From Neolewinella agarilytica (GTDB taxonomy: Bacteria > Bacteroidota > Bacteroidia > Chitinophagales > Saprospiraceae), in contig NZ_FOFB01000030.1 of the NCBI RefSeq assembly GCF_900110645.1, positions 1 to 64,000 on the forward strand: DNA of 64,000 nucleotides, given 5' to 3'. Each line of letters opens with the position of its first letter. The stretch's first letter is position 1. The notes below the pieces were generated by a model, which saw only the letters and a list, made by a program, of their open reading frames with translations, searched no databases and was not told where the DNA came from. Shown one piece after another: positions 37,531 to 46,042 of this stretch. A program made the translations under genes and the position numbers.

Positions 37531-38130
37531 CTACTTCAGGCCCTTTAATAAAATTTTCACCATCAGATCAGCCTTCTCATTTATTGATTCAAAACCCCTG
37601 TTTAGGCTCACTTCAATTTCAACTCCTCTCAGGTAGGTCATGAAGGCATCAGAAAGGACATCGATTCCTATCACTCCGGAAACATCAAAGTTGTACCCCT
37701 CGTTTTTAGCCCCATCCAACAGAATGGACCGTATAAAAGCCAATTCTCTTTCACCATTTACTTCAAAACTTAGTGTGAAAAAGTTTTTTATGTTGAAGTG
37801 ATGAGACTCATTTTCAATTAAGAATGCATATTGCTTCCGCTTTTGCACCAGGGTAGTAATCTTAGATATGAGGTAAGTTTTCAACTTCTCCTCCATCGTA
37901 TCTTCGCTATCAACAGCTTTTTTTACTTTTAAGTAAAGTTCATCATGTTCGTCCCTGATGACGGCATCGAAGATTTCCTCTTTATTTTTGAAATAATAGT
38001 AGAGCGTACTTTTTCCTTTAGATGCTACCCGCGCAACATCTCTCATAGTCGTCTTATCGATTCCATACTGCTGAATCAATTCTCTGGCTGCTGCTAATAT
38101 CTCATCCTTTACCTCTTCTTCGTTTTTCAT
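37531..38130 (-). CDS. TetR-family transcriptional regulator of the efflux operon
   Basis: 199 residues. N-terminal helix-turn-helix: ILAAARELIQQYGIDKTTMRDVARVASKGKSTLYYYFKNKEEIFDAVI (about 10-58), the canonical TetR DNA-binding domain. The helical C-terminal domain would bind the inducer and is not diagnostic. It lies on the same strand, 59 bases upstream of the adaptor gene. Two copies of the same operator half-sites, one before each transcription unit, suggest repression of both itself and the pump. A well-formed promoter precedes it (38157-38188). Confidence 0.93.
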   Translation of the reverse strand: MKNEEEVKDEILAAARELIQQYGIDKTTMRDVARVASKGKSTLYYYFKNKEEIFDAVIRDEHDELYLKVKKAVDSEDTMEEKLKTYLISKITTLVQKRKQYAFLIENESHHFNIKNFFTLSFEVNGERELAFIRSILLDGAKNEGYNFDVSGVIGIDVLSDAFMTYLRGVEIEVSLNRGFESINEKADLMVKILLKGLK

Positions 38131-38156
38131 TGAAACTGGTTTCTGCTACGTAACGA

Positions 38157-38188
38157 CAAAGGTAGTAGCGGAGTTTCTCAATATCAAA
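38157..38188 (-). promoter_or_regulatory. Promoter of the TetR gene
   Basis: On the minus strand TTTG (38185-38188), a 20-base spacer and TACCTTTG (38157-38164) match the Bacteroidota consensus TTTG-N19-21-TAnnTTTG. The operator palindrome begins two bases further upstream. Confidence 0.75.
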
Positions 38189-38189
38189 A

Positions 38190-38220
38190 TTTTCGACCAA
38201 AAAAGTTTTTTGGTCGAAAA
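38190..38220. promoter_or_regulatory. 31-bp perfect palindrome, probable TetR operator
   Basis: Arms TTTTCGACCAAAAAA (38190-38204) and its exact complement (38206-38220) around a single G. It contains GACCAAAA-N5-TTTTGGTC, as at 37487, and adjoins the -33 box of the TetR gene, so binding should interfere with its own promoter. Confidence 0.85.
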
Positions 38221-38280
38221 AATAAAAAGCATGTCATCGATAAACCAGTAACGGACCGATCTACTAAAGCTCCATTCTTT

Positions 38281-39525
38281 TTACAGATTCTCCTTCGCCT
38301 TTCCATTCTCAAAAAGCAACAGCAAAAACACACAAAACATAGACACTCCCGCCGAGTTCTCCAGCGTATTCTCCACCAGACAAGAGAGCAGGAAGACCGT
38401 CCACACCGCCAGAAAGACAGGTGCTCGCTGGCGGATGCCTGACCAGCCGAGAACTAAAAAAGCCCCCAGCGTCACCAGTCCCCCCAGCAGCCCACTGCCC
38501 GCCAGTGCACTGATGAACTGGTTATGAGGTCGTTTGCCTTCCGCGCCGGGCAATGCCACGGCGTAGCGGGCGTCCATTTCCTGCCGGAGGTTTCCGGGGC
38601 CGATGCCCAGCCAGGGATTATCCTGCCAGACCCGTAATCCCAGGCGAAGGCTCGTCAGACGGCCTTCATCGCTGTAGTCCCCCGTATCTTCGGCGGGGTT
38701 ACGGTGAAAGAGCTCGTAGCGGGCGTACTGGATTTTGGTGCGAAAGCTTGGCACAGCCACGTAGGCCAATACAGGCAACAGGGTCAACCCGACCAGGGCG
38801 ACGACTGCTGGCCACCAGCGGCCCGCCCCCCAGGACAGAGCCAGAATCAACACCCCGATGCCGCCGTAAGCACCGGCCAGACCGCTACGGACGGCCAGGA
38901 AGTGCTGACCGATAAAGAGTCCACCACCCAATAGCCACCAAAGTCTGCCCCAACCAAAAACCTCCCGGCGGTAAGCATCAACACTCAGCAGAGTAGCCAG
39001 CGCTACCAACAAGCTAAATCGAATATGATTACGGGGAACGGGCATGGCCTGCCCCTGCCCGATGAGCAGGTTAATCTCCTCAAAGTGGAGGGCATAGTTG
39101 ACCATCACGGCCGCAAGCACGCCCGCCAGAAACAAGACGAAGCCCCCCCGCAGCCACCCTCCTTCCCGCCCCGAGAGATCCGGCAGGCCCGGCCAAATGA
39201 GTGGTAGTGCCAGCAAGGGCACTTTGATGCGAAGCCGCTCCACGTAATAATTCCAGTCTTCCGTCTGCCAAAAGCCCGCCAGTAGCAACAGGTAAAGGGA
39301 AGTCATCGCCCAGAAAAAAGGGCTGCGAACGGCGGCTCCGATGTTTTCCCGCCAGCGGGGGTTGATGCCGCTGATCGGATCCAGCCAACCGAGAACCACC
39401 AGACCAATCAGCCCCACGGACAAAAATGGCGGGGAGAAAACCAGGCCGAAGAATATCCCGGCCAGCATGAGCAGGGTCAGATAAAGGCGGGCTTTTTCGG
39501 TTTGAGCGCGGGAAAATAGCGGCAT
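38281..39525 (-). CDS. O-antigen ligase/polymerase family membrane protein
   Basis: 414 residues, about ten to twelve transmembrane helices. The conserved Wzy/WaaL signature is present in the large periplasmic loop: RLTSLRLGLRVWQDNPWLGIGPGNLRQEMDARY followed by PHNQFISALAGSGLLGG (the H of PHNQF is the family hallmark). Such proteins transfer or polymerise lipid-linked polysaccharide on the periplasmic face. No glycosyltransferase genes adjoin it, so the substrate cannot be named. It lies convergently beyond the TetR gene. Confidence 0.87.
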   Translation of the reverse strand: MPLFSRAQTEKARLYLTLLMLAGIFFGLVFSPPFLSVGLIGLVVLGWLDPISGINPRWRENIGAAVRSPFFWAMTSLYLLLLAGFWQTEDWNYYVERLRIKVPLLALPLIWPGLPDLSGREGGWLRGGFVLFLAGVLAAVMVNYALHFEEINLLIGQGQAMPVPRNHIRFSLLVALATLLSVDAYRREVFGWGRLWWLLGGGLFIGQHFLAVRSGLAGAYGGIGVLILALSWGAGRWWPAVVALVGLTLLPVLAYVAVPSFRTKIQYARYELFHRNPAEDTGDYSDEGRLTSLRLGLRVWQDNPWLGIGPGNLRQEMDARYAVALPGAEGKRPHNQFISALAGSGLLGGLVTLGAFLVLGWSGIRQRAPVFLAVWTVFLLSCLVENTLENSAGVSMFCVFLLLLFENGKAKENL

Positions 39526-39606
39526 GCTGGCATTTGCTTTGGGCGGAAGATAGTCTGCTCTGCTTTATAGTGACGGTCTGTAATCGATTTTCGTGGCTCC
39601 GGAGTA

Positions 39607-39660
39607 GTCGCTTCGCGACTTCCATTCTCACGCGGAGGCGAGGGAGAACAGGAGAGAGAA
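39607..39660 (+). repeat. Solitary copy of the GxxExxY-type hairpin unit
   Basis: The perfect palindrome GTCGCTTCGCGAC (39607-39619) is followed by TTCCATTCTCACGCGGAGG and a purine-rich stretch, the same order of parts as one unit of the arrays at 9.2-10.2 kb, but with no GxxExxY gene nearby. Confidence 0.65.
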
Positions 39661-39681
39661 TGTCTTCTCTTTACAAACTCC

Positions 39682-39705
39682 CCATGCACCTGCGCACCGG
39701 CGCCC
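39682..39705 (-). repeat. Diverged dispersed GC-rich element
   Basis: Minus strand GGGCGCCGGTGCGCAGGTGCA, two to three changes from the consensus; intergenic, upstream of pheS. Confidence 0.6.
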
Positions 39706-39747
39706 ACCTAACATTAACAATCGCCCGGAAAGCCCCAATAAATGCTG

Positions 39748-39777
39748 TTTGACTATTTGACTCCTTGACTATCTTTG
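39748..39777 (+). promoter_or_regulatory. pheS promoter with nearly no leader
   Basis: TTTG at 39748-39751, 18-base spacer and TATCTTTG at 39770-39777. The ATG follows six bases after the -7 box, so the transcript is expected to start at or within a few bases of the start codon. Confidence 0.7.
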
Positions 39778-39783
39778 CCCCAT

Positions 39784-40866
39784 ATGGCAAACGAAGTATT
39801 CGAGCGCGTAGAAGCGCTGATCCAGGAAATTGAATCCGCTACGGCGACCACCCCCGACGCGGTGGAGGCTTTTCGAATCCGCTATCTCGGCAGTAAGAAC
39901 GTGTTGAAGCCACTGATGGGCGAGATGCGTAACATCCCTAACGAGCGTAAACGAGACTTTGGCCAGTTGGTCAACCGGGCCAAGCAGGTGGCGCAAGAAA
40001 AGTTGGAGGCCTTGCAGGCAGCCACGGCCACACAAGCGGGCGCGGACGCAGGTGCAAAGTTTGACCTTACGGCGCCGGCCGAACCTATGCCACTCGGTAG
40101 CCGTCACCCGATTGCCTTAACCATGCGTCGCATTATTTCCATCTTCGAACGCATTGGCTTTACCGTAGCCGAAGGCCCGGAAGTGGAAGACGACTGGCAC
40201 AACTTCAGCGCGATGAACACCCCGGAGGATCACCCCGCCCGGGATATGCAGGACACCTTTTACGTAGCCGAGGGTATGCCCGCCGGTGTGCCCAGCTCCT
40301 TCGCCAAAAATGGCGGTGGTACGGATATGCTCCTTCGTACCCACACCAGCTCCGTGCAGGCCCGTACGATGGAGTCGCAGGCACCTCCGATCCGGATCAT
40401 CGCTCCGGGCCGGGTATACCGCAACGAAACCATCTCCGCCCGCAGCCACGCTCAGTTTCATCAGGTAGAAGGCCTCTACATTGCCGAAAAGGTGAGCTTC
40501 GCCGATATGAAGGCCACCCTGCTCCATTTCGCCCGTGAGATGTATGGTGACAAGACGAAGATTCGCCTGCGCCCCAGCTACTTCCCCTTCACCGAGCCCA
40601 GCGCCGAAATGGACATCTGGTGGGGCCTCGAGAGTGAGCACGACTACCGTATTACCAAGGGGACCGGCTGGCTGGAGATCATGGGCTGCGGCATGGTAGA
40701 CCCTCAGGTATTAACCAATTGTGGCATCGACCCCGAGAAGTACACCGGCTATGCTTTCGGCATGGGCATCGAACGGCAGGCCATGTTGCTTTACAACATC
40801 ACCGATATTCGCCTGATGTTTGAGAACGACGTACGCTTCCTCAAGCAGTTTTCCGGAGTGCTGTAA
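39784..40866 (+). CDS. pheS: Phenylalanine--tRNA ligase alpha subunit
   Basis: 360 residues from ATG 39784; an in-frame TTG at 39775 lies inside the promoter and is rejected. N-terminal coiled-coil (about 1-80), then the class II catalytic core: DTFYV, LRTHTSSVQARTME, motif 2 RVYRNETISARSHAQFHQVEG, and motif 3 GMGIERQAMLLYNITDIR. It pairs with PheT (not in the window) to charge tRNA-Phe. The linker between coiled-coil and core contains AGADAGAKF, encoded by an almost perfect copy of the dispersed element (40038-40059). The stand-alone position apart from pheT is common in Bacteroidota. Confidence 0.97.
   Translation: MANEVFERVEALIQEIESATATTPDAVEAFRIRYLGSKNVLKPLMGEMRNIPNERKRDFGQLVNRAKQVAQEKLEALQAATATQAGADAGAKFDLTAPAEPMPLGSRHPIALTMRRIISIFERIGFTVAEGPEVEDDWHNFSAMNTPEDHPARDMQDTFYVAEGMPAGVPSSFAKNGGGTDMLLRTHTSSVQARTMESQAPPIRIIAPGRVYRNETISARSHAQFHQVEGLYIAEKVSFADMKATLLHFAREMYGDKTKIRLRPSYFPFTEPSAEMDIWWGLESEHDYRITKGTGWLEIMGCGMVDPQVLTNCGIDPEKYTGYAFGMGIERQAMLLYNITDIRLMFENDVRFLKQFSGVL
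40038..40059 (+). repeat. Dispersed GC-rich element inside pheS
   Basis: GGGCGCGGACGCAGGTGCAA, one change from consensus, read as G-A-D-A-G-A in the flexible linker of PheS. Confidence 0.85.
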
Positions 40867-40977
40867 GAGATCGGAAAGCCCGATAGTCGTTGTAATGGAG
40901 CGTGTTCAATGGCTAAGGTCGTGGACCAAAGTCGTCGGACGAAGTTTCTGCCGACTGCGTCAGGCAGAAACCATTCG

Positions 40978-43695
40978 TCAGGCGTCTTCTGCCCATAAAC
41001 TGCCTGACAACACCAACCAGCCAACCAGCAACAGCAAGCCAGCCACTGCCAACCAAAGCCAGCCCCATCCCCCACTGCAGGGTTCCAGTTGTAAGGCTTC
41101 ATCCGGGCCGTAATAAGTAAAGCCCGCCCAGAGGTAGGGGGATTTGTTTCGTTGGCTTATGGACTCATCTGCCAGGTACCCCAATTGGGCTTCATGGAGC
41201 GCCATTCCCCGTTTACTGCCCTGCCCCAGTTGATCATAGAAGCCGCGCAAAATGTGGCCGCTGCCGAAAGCATTCACATTCCACAGACTGGCAATAATAC
41301 TCCCTGCGCCTGCCCGCAAAAATCCCCGACCAAGGCCAAGGACGCCTTCACCACTGGCCAGCTGGCCGATGTTAGTCTGGCAGGCACTGAGCACCACCAT
41401 TTCGGCACTGATCTGCTGGTGATAAAGGTCCCGCAGATAGAGCAGACTATCGTGAAAGGCGATGTGGGGGGAAGCCGTACCGGTCGTCGAAAAAGCATGG
41501 GTGGAAAGATGGAGAATCCTGGCCGACGCCGCTTCTTCTACAAATTGATTAAGGCTCGCCTGTTGATCCCGAAACAGATCAATGGCGAAGTGTTTTTGCA
41601 GCTCACTGAGCTCATCTTGTTCGAAGGGAAGAACGGGATAGTCCGGGGTAGCGCTGCCATCGGTGAAGGGCGCGAAAGCGGTAACGGGGTCCGTTAGCGG
41701 TGCTGCTGCACGACCCCGATCAAGGAGGCTGGCAGAGTGAATAAAGGAAACCGGATGCCGCTGCAGCAGATATGGAAGCTGTCCTAAGCGAACGTCCGTT
41801 ACGGCTTCCGTCACCATCGCGGAGAAGGGCAAATAAGTCAGGGGGCCATCCGGAATAAGGAGGAGGGGGCCAGGTGGCAGGTGCAAAGGTTTGATAAAGG
41901 CCAGGTAGGTGGCGTGGGCGGCGCGGGCGTAGCCCGCCGGGTCATTGACGATCTCCGACGAAGTAGCAAAGTATTCCACCATCTTCTGTGCAATGGCGGA
42001 GAGGCTGTCACTCCGCCCGAGGTCAAAGGTGTGAACGCCGTCTCCGTCCAGCGTCATGGCGTAAGTCCGCTGCAGACCAAAAAGGTAGTGCACCAATATT
42101 TTGCCCTCCGGCCGTAAATGACGCTCGTAAAACGCCATTGGCTCGATGACGGAGAGCTCCATCCCGGCCTGGCGGTAGGCAGGGTAATCCTGCTCCAGTT
42201 GTCGTTGGAAGGCAGCGCGTTCGTCAGTGGCCTTCAGGTAAGCCAGTGTATCTCCTTCCGCATCGGTAATCCGCTGAGAGAGGATATTGTAGTGCATCCG
42301 CAAGCTATCGGGCAGACGACTCAGGGCATCGTTGCCCGCCAGTGCTTCGTAGAGCAGTACGGCTTTAGACTTCTCGAAAAAGTGGAAAGCCTCCGTTGTC
42401 CGGCCGGACGCATGACAGCGGCGTATAGCAGCTTCATAAACGGGCATTACTTTCTGGCGCCAGAACAACTTGGTGGCCCCACCGCTGTGGTTCTCACGGA
42501 TGAAATCGATCAGCCGATCAGTAGTGCGATATACGTTAAGCTGTGGTATTTCGTAATCTTTACCCGTTTCAATAAGCGCCTCCAGCGCCCGGGCCTGGTC
42601 ACCGAGGTAAATAAAGAGGTCGGTCTGGAAAGGAGAGTTCCGCAGGGCTTCATCAGGTGGCACATCACCCGGAGCGGTGGGCTGATAGCCTTCGATCAGC
42701 GCGGCCTGCGCGCGCTGGAAAGCCGCCAGAGCTTTGGCGGGCTCTCCCTGCTTTAGGTAATACTCTCCGTAGTGATCTTCGGTAACGGAGAGGTTGCGCT
42801 GATCGTAGAAGGACTGTTGCAGATCCCGGGCGATGTCAATGGACTGTTTGGCGGCCATCAATTGGTTAGTCCGCAGGTACCCCAGCGCCAGATTGTTGCG
42901 GGCGATCTGCAGATTAGCGACGTCTCCATTGGCCATTAAGGTGGGAATAGCGATCAGATAATAGGTTTCGGCCTGAGAAAGACTATCCGTTTTCGTCAGG
43001 CCTAGTGCCAGGTTTTGGTGGGCGTAAGCCAGATAGAGGTCAAGATAGAAATCTTCCCGCTCCGCAGGTGAGGCTTGTGCGATCAGACTGATTACATAGC
43101 TGCGTAATTCCCGGGAGGATTTTTTGGACGCTTCATAAGCCTCCTTACGTAAAAAAAGGTTACTGAGGTTGAGCAGACCGGAGAGCGTATTCTCGAGGTC
43201 GCCTTCTTCTTTCGCCCGTCGATAAACGAGCTGGGCCATTCTTTCGGCGAGGTCGAAGTCCCCACGCTCTGTCCAGGCGGAGATCAGTTCGTTTCTCGCT
43301 CTGGCCACCCGAAACTCCGGCACGGTGTCCAATTGCTGAAATACCTCAATGGCCCTTCGCAAAGGCGGTTCAGCAGCAAAATAGTCTCCGTTCAGCAACA
43401 GGCTGGAGCCCAGGTTACTGTTCGCCTTACCAAGCTCTACGGTCGGGTTACCGGCGTAGAGCTCTTCGCGTATATCCACTGCTTTTTTAAACCAATATGC
43501 GGCACTGTCGTAGGCGTCAGCATTATACAGATCAAGGGCGCGGAGATAGTTACTATCCGCTTCAGCTTTCAATGCATCCTGCGGCCGCGCCCTCATGTCT
43601 TGCGCAGCAATGGCACCGGAAAAACAAAGTAATACAAGTAGGCCCCATACGCTCTTTTTCCCTGTATTTAGTACCGTATAATTTTTTGCGTCCAT
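40978..43695 (-). CDS. TPR-CHAT protease, exported and membrane-anchored
   Basis: 905 residues. Signal peptide (VWGLLVLLCFSGAIAAQ), about 450 residues of TPR helices (ALDLYNADAYDSAAYWFKKAVDI and on), then a C-terminal CHAT (caspase-like) domain with the His motif ILHLSTHAF (H733) and the Cys motif MVVLSACQTNIGQLASGEG (C772), followed by GLGRGFLRAGAGSIIASLW. A transmembrane helix near 876-897 ends the protein. The active site should therefore face the periplasm, unlike cytoplasmic CHAT effectors. Its start overlaps the subtilase stop by 28 bases, making it the last gene of the sigma/anti-sigma/subtilase/CHAT operon. The codons after the signal peptide contain a variant of the dispersed element (43573-43592). 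Confidence 0.9.
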   Translation of the reverse strand: MDAKNYTVLNTGKKSVWGLLVLLCFSGAIAAQDMRARPQDALKAEADSNYLRALDLYNADAYDSAAYWFKKAVDIREELYAGNPTVELGKANSNLGSSLLLNGDYFAAEPPLRRAIEVFQQLDTVPEFRVARARNELISAWTERGDFDLAERMAQLVYRRAKEEGDLENTLSGLLNLSNLFLRKEAYEASKKSSRELRSYVISLIAQASPAEREDFYLDLYLAYAHQNLALGLTKTDSLSQAETYYLIAIPTLMANGDVANLQIARNNLALGYLRTNQLMAAKQSIDIARDLQQSFYDQRNLSVTEDHYGEYYLKQGEPAKALAAFQRAQAALIEGYQPTAPGDVPPDEALRNSPFQTDLFIYLGDQARALEALIETGKDYEIPQLNVYRTTDRLIDFIRENHSGGATKLFWRQKVMPVYEAAIRRCHASGRTTEAFHFFEKSKAVLLYEALAGNDALSRLPDSLRMHYNILSQRITDAEGDTLAYLKATDERAAFQRQLEQDYPAYRQAGMELSVIEPMAFYERHLRPEGKILVHYLFGLQRTYAMTLDGDGVHTFDLGRSDSLSAIAQKMVEYFATSSEIVNDPAGYARAAHATYLAFIKPLHLPPGPLLLIPDGPLTYLPFSAMVTEAVTDVRLGQLPYLLQRHPVSFIHSASLLDRGRAAAPLTDPVTAFAPFTDGSATPDYPVLPFEQDELSELQKHFAIDLFRDQQASLNQFVEEAASARILHLSTHAFSTTGTASPHIAFHDSLLYLRDLYHQQISAEMVVLSACQTNIGQLASGEGVLGLGRGFLRAGAGSIIASLWNVNAFGSGHILRGFYDQLGQGSKRGMALHEAQLGYLADESISQRNKSPYLWAGFTYYGPDEALQLEPCSGGWGWLWLAVAGLLLLVGWLVLSGSLWAEDA
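43573..43592 (-). repeat. Variant dispersed element in the CHAT gene
   Basis: Minus strand GGGCGCGGCCGCAGGATGCA, consensus with a two-base insertion, translated in another frame (R-A-R-P-Q-D-A) next to the signal-peptide cleavage site. Confidence 0.65.
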
Positions 43696-45827
43696 TGATA
43701 ATCCTTGCCTAGTATTCGGAGGAAATAAATTCCCGCCGGAAGTTCAGGTAAGGTAAGCGTTTGTTGGTCACCGGCCGAAATCCAGTTCAGATTTCCCGAC
43801 CGGAATACTTCCCGGCCATCGAGGGTCAGTAAAGACACCGCTTCCGCCTTTCTGCTGGCTAAAGACTCAATCACCAGTTCTCCGGCGGAAGGATTAGGGA
43901 AGGCCCGGAAGCCGGCTTCCGGAGCCAGGTTGGTGATGGCAACCGACAAGGTATCCGGTATCCGAAGTTGTCTCCCATTAGTTGAGAAATCCTCATAAAA
44001 GGTATTGGGCTCAGCTGCATCAAGTATGGTGTCTCGAACTTCAGCGTAGCCAATCGTCCTCTCTCCACTTAATGATAACTGGCATAATACGGCAGCCGCT
44101 ACTCCAGCCACCATCGGGGTGGCCATCGAAGTGCCATCTTTTTCCGCGTATCCTCCACCGGGAACCGTGCTCTCAATGTCCGTCCCGGGTGCCATAATAT
44201 CGACACAGTTGTCGTCAAAGTTGGTAAAGAGTGCTGGCTCTGAATAAAATTCCAGCCGCGCGCCACCTCGCAATGGCCCTCCGTTACCGGGGAATCCGCC
44301 ATCTGTTCGCAGTGCACCAACCGTAATCAGATTAGGCGCCGAGTAGCAGGCTGGATACTGAGCTTGATTACCAAGATTAATACTGTCATTGCCCGCTGCA
44401 CTAACGATGAGGATGTTGTTTACCTCCGCCGTATCAATTGCATTTCGCAACACCGTACTGGAATCCCCGAAGAAGCCCCAACTGTCGTTGATGATGTCGA
44501 TCTCATCGATGCTAGCCTGGAAGGTTGCACAGGCCACGCTGTAGAGCGTGGACACACCATTGTAATCGTGGGTTTTGTAGGGTACGAACTCAAAATTACA
44601 GTCGTTGCTGGCATACCGTTCCAGCGTACCCGCAATGATGCCCGCCACGTGCGTTCCGTGACTGTTATCATCGAAAGGGTTATTATTATCGTCGATAAAA
44701 TTCCAACCGATGGGATCGTTTTCCAGGCAGTTGCCGTCGGCATCGTCGTCGGGGCTAAGCCCGTCCTGCCTGACGGCGACGTATTGGCTCAGGTCACTGT
44801 GTTTATAATCAATACCCGTATCCAGGATGGCAATTCGCAGGGCATCGTCTTTGCTGGCAGGAAGCCCCCGGAGAGAATCCGTGGTCAGCGAATCATTCGG
44901 GATTGGGATCATCGGTTCGAGGATGGTGCCGTTGTAGTAGTTGAGGTCGACTCCGTCAATCTTGGTCTTTTTCTTGACGCCCAGCCCGTTACTCTGAATG
45001 TTGGTACTGCCGCCAATATCAACCCGACCTCCCTGACTCAGGAAGCGGGAGCCATCAATGACCCACAGCTCGATCTGGTTACAGGCGCAGGAATCCTTGA
45101 CGAATGCACCGAATTCTTCGCGAATGTCCTCTTTTTCTGGTTCGGTGGCATCCGCGCTGAACTGTACCACCAGCTCGTTGGGCACGTAGGCCCAGCCAGC
45201 GGAGTCGACTTTGTAGGGGTAGCCTTGTGCGGCCAGGTAGTTTCCCATAGTATCGGCCGGGGATGTTTCCGGGAAGTGAGGCGCATCATAAAAGCCGATG
45301 TCGTCAAGGAGCCAGAAGTAGCTCTGCCCTGTGTAGGTGAATCTGACCTGGCGGTTAGCTTGCCCGGCCAGATCTGTCGTCAGGTCAAATTGCAGGGTAT
45401 CAAAATGAGCCGTCTCCACGCCTTCTGCCAACAGGTCATTAATGGGAATAGTCCGCAGAAGTTGGCCGTCATTGAGGATGTCAATTCGCGTCACCCCCCG
45501 GAAATTCCGGTAGTATTGGTGGAAATGCAGAAAGACGTTTTGCCCCGCCGGGAAATTGAGGAAAGGAGAAGTAAGAAAAGTCAATTCCTCCCCACCCTGC
45601 CCCTCCATCAGCAGCGCTTGATTGCCGGAGGCGGAAGCAATTGCCGGCCGACCAGCCCAATTTGGTGTACCGTCGGCCTTTCCGTTCATGCTGATAGCGG
45701 TGCGGGCGGAAAAAGTCCAGTTATTCTGCTCCGTGCCGTCGAAGGTGACGACCGGCCGCAGAGGTGTCTGCGCCGCCATGGTCAGCGAGAGTGCAAAAAA
45801 GAGGAGTGCCGTTAGTAAGTGTTTCAT
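43668..45827 (-). CDS. Subtilase (S8 family) with N-terminal jelly-roll-like domain and type IX sorting domain
   Basis: 719 residues. Signal peptide (LLFFALSLTMAAQ); an N-terminal beta domain (about 25-185, FLNFPAGQNVFLHFHQYYRNF ... WLLDDIGFY); a propeptide-like segment (217-256, NELVVQFSADATEPEKEDIR); then the S8 catalytic domain with the triad D336 (AILDTGID), H390 (SHGTHVAG) and S567 (GTSMATP) and the oxyanion region SAAGND. A Por-type sorting domain closes it (FRAFPNPSAGELVIES to GIYFLRILG). It is predicted extracellular or surface-bound and active. It lies between the anti-sigma/TPR gene (215 bases of repeats upstream) and the CHAT gene (28-base overlap). Confidence 0.93.
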   Translation of the reverse strand: MKHLLTALLFFALSLTMAAQTPLRPVVTFDGTEQNNWTFSARTAISMNGKADGTPNWAGRPAIASASGNQALLMEGQGGEELTFLTSPFLNFPAGQNVFLHFHQYYRNFRGVTRIDILNDGQLLRTIPINDLLAEGVETAHFDTLQFDLTTDLAGQANRQVRFTYTGQSYFWLLDDIGFYDAPHFPETSPADTMGNYLAAQGYPYKVDSAGWAYVPNELVVQFSADATEPEKEDIREEFGAFVKDSCACNQIELWVIDGSRFLSQGGRVDIGGSTNIQSNGLGVKKKTKIDGVDLNYYNGTILEPMIPIPNDSLTTDSLRGLPASKDDALRIAILDTGIDYKHSDLSQYVAVRQDGLSPDDDADGNCLENDPIGWNFIDDNNNPFDDNSHGTHVAGIIAGTLERYASNDCNFEFVPYKTHDYNGVSTLYSVACATFQASIDEIDIINDSWGFFGDSSTVLRNAIDTAEVNNILIVSAAGNDSINLGNQAQYPACYSAPNLITVGALRTDGGFPGNGGPLRGGARLEFYSEPALFTNFDDNCVDIMAPGTDIESTVPGGGYAEKDGTSMATPMVAGVAAAVLCQLSLSGERTIGYAEVRDTILDAAEPNTFYEDFSTNGRQLRIPDTLSVAITNLAPEAGFRAFPNPSAGELVIESLASRKAEAVSLLTLDGREVFRSGNLNWISAGDQQTLTLPELPAGIYFLRILGKDYQWTQKIIRY

Positions 45828-45895
45828 CTTGGGTTTGTTCTAGCGTTTTTCAAAATTGGGTGTGGGTTATAATTTTGGTCTCCCCGGGGCCGGGA

Positions 45896-46040
45896 GAGTT
45901 GGATTTTTAGGATGCTAGTAGGATTCGTAAGATGTAATCCTAAAAATCCTATCAGACTCCTAAGAATCCAACTCCCCAGGCACCTGCACCCGGCAACCGG
46001 CACCCTGCACCCTGCAACTTGCACCCTACAACCCGCCTCC
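45896..46040. repeat. Nested inverted TAGGATT repeats and GGGTGCA tract inside the operon
   Basis: GAGTTGGATTTTTAGGA (45896-45912) pairs with 45958-45974 with one mismatch; between them TAGGAT units repeat in both directions. From 45981 to the TAG stop of the anti-sigma gene runs a GGGTGCAAGTTGCAGGG-type tract. This could lower or condition expression of the two protease genes relative to the sigma pair. Confidence 0.7.
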
Positions 46041-46042
46041 CC

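Noticed and set aside
44364-45815. 483-codon plus-strand frame opposite the subtilase gene
   Set aside because: Antisense of a clear S8 peptidase with full triad; no domain in the shadow frame.
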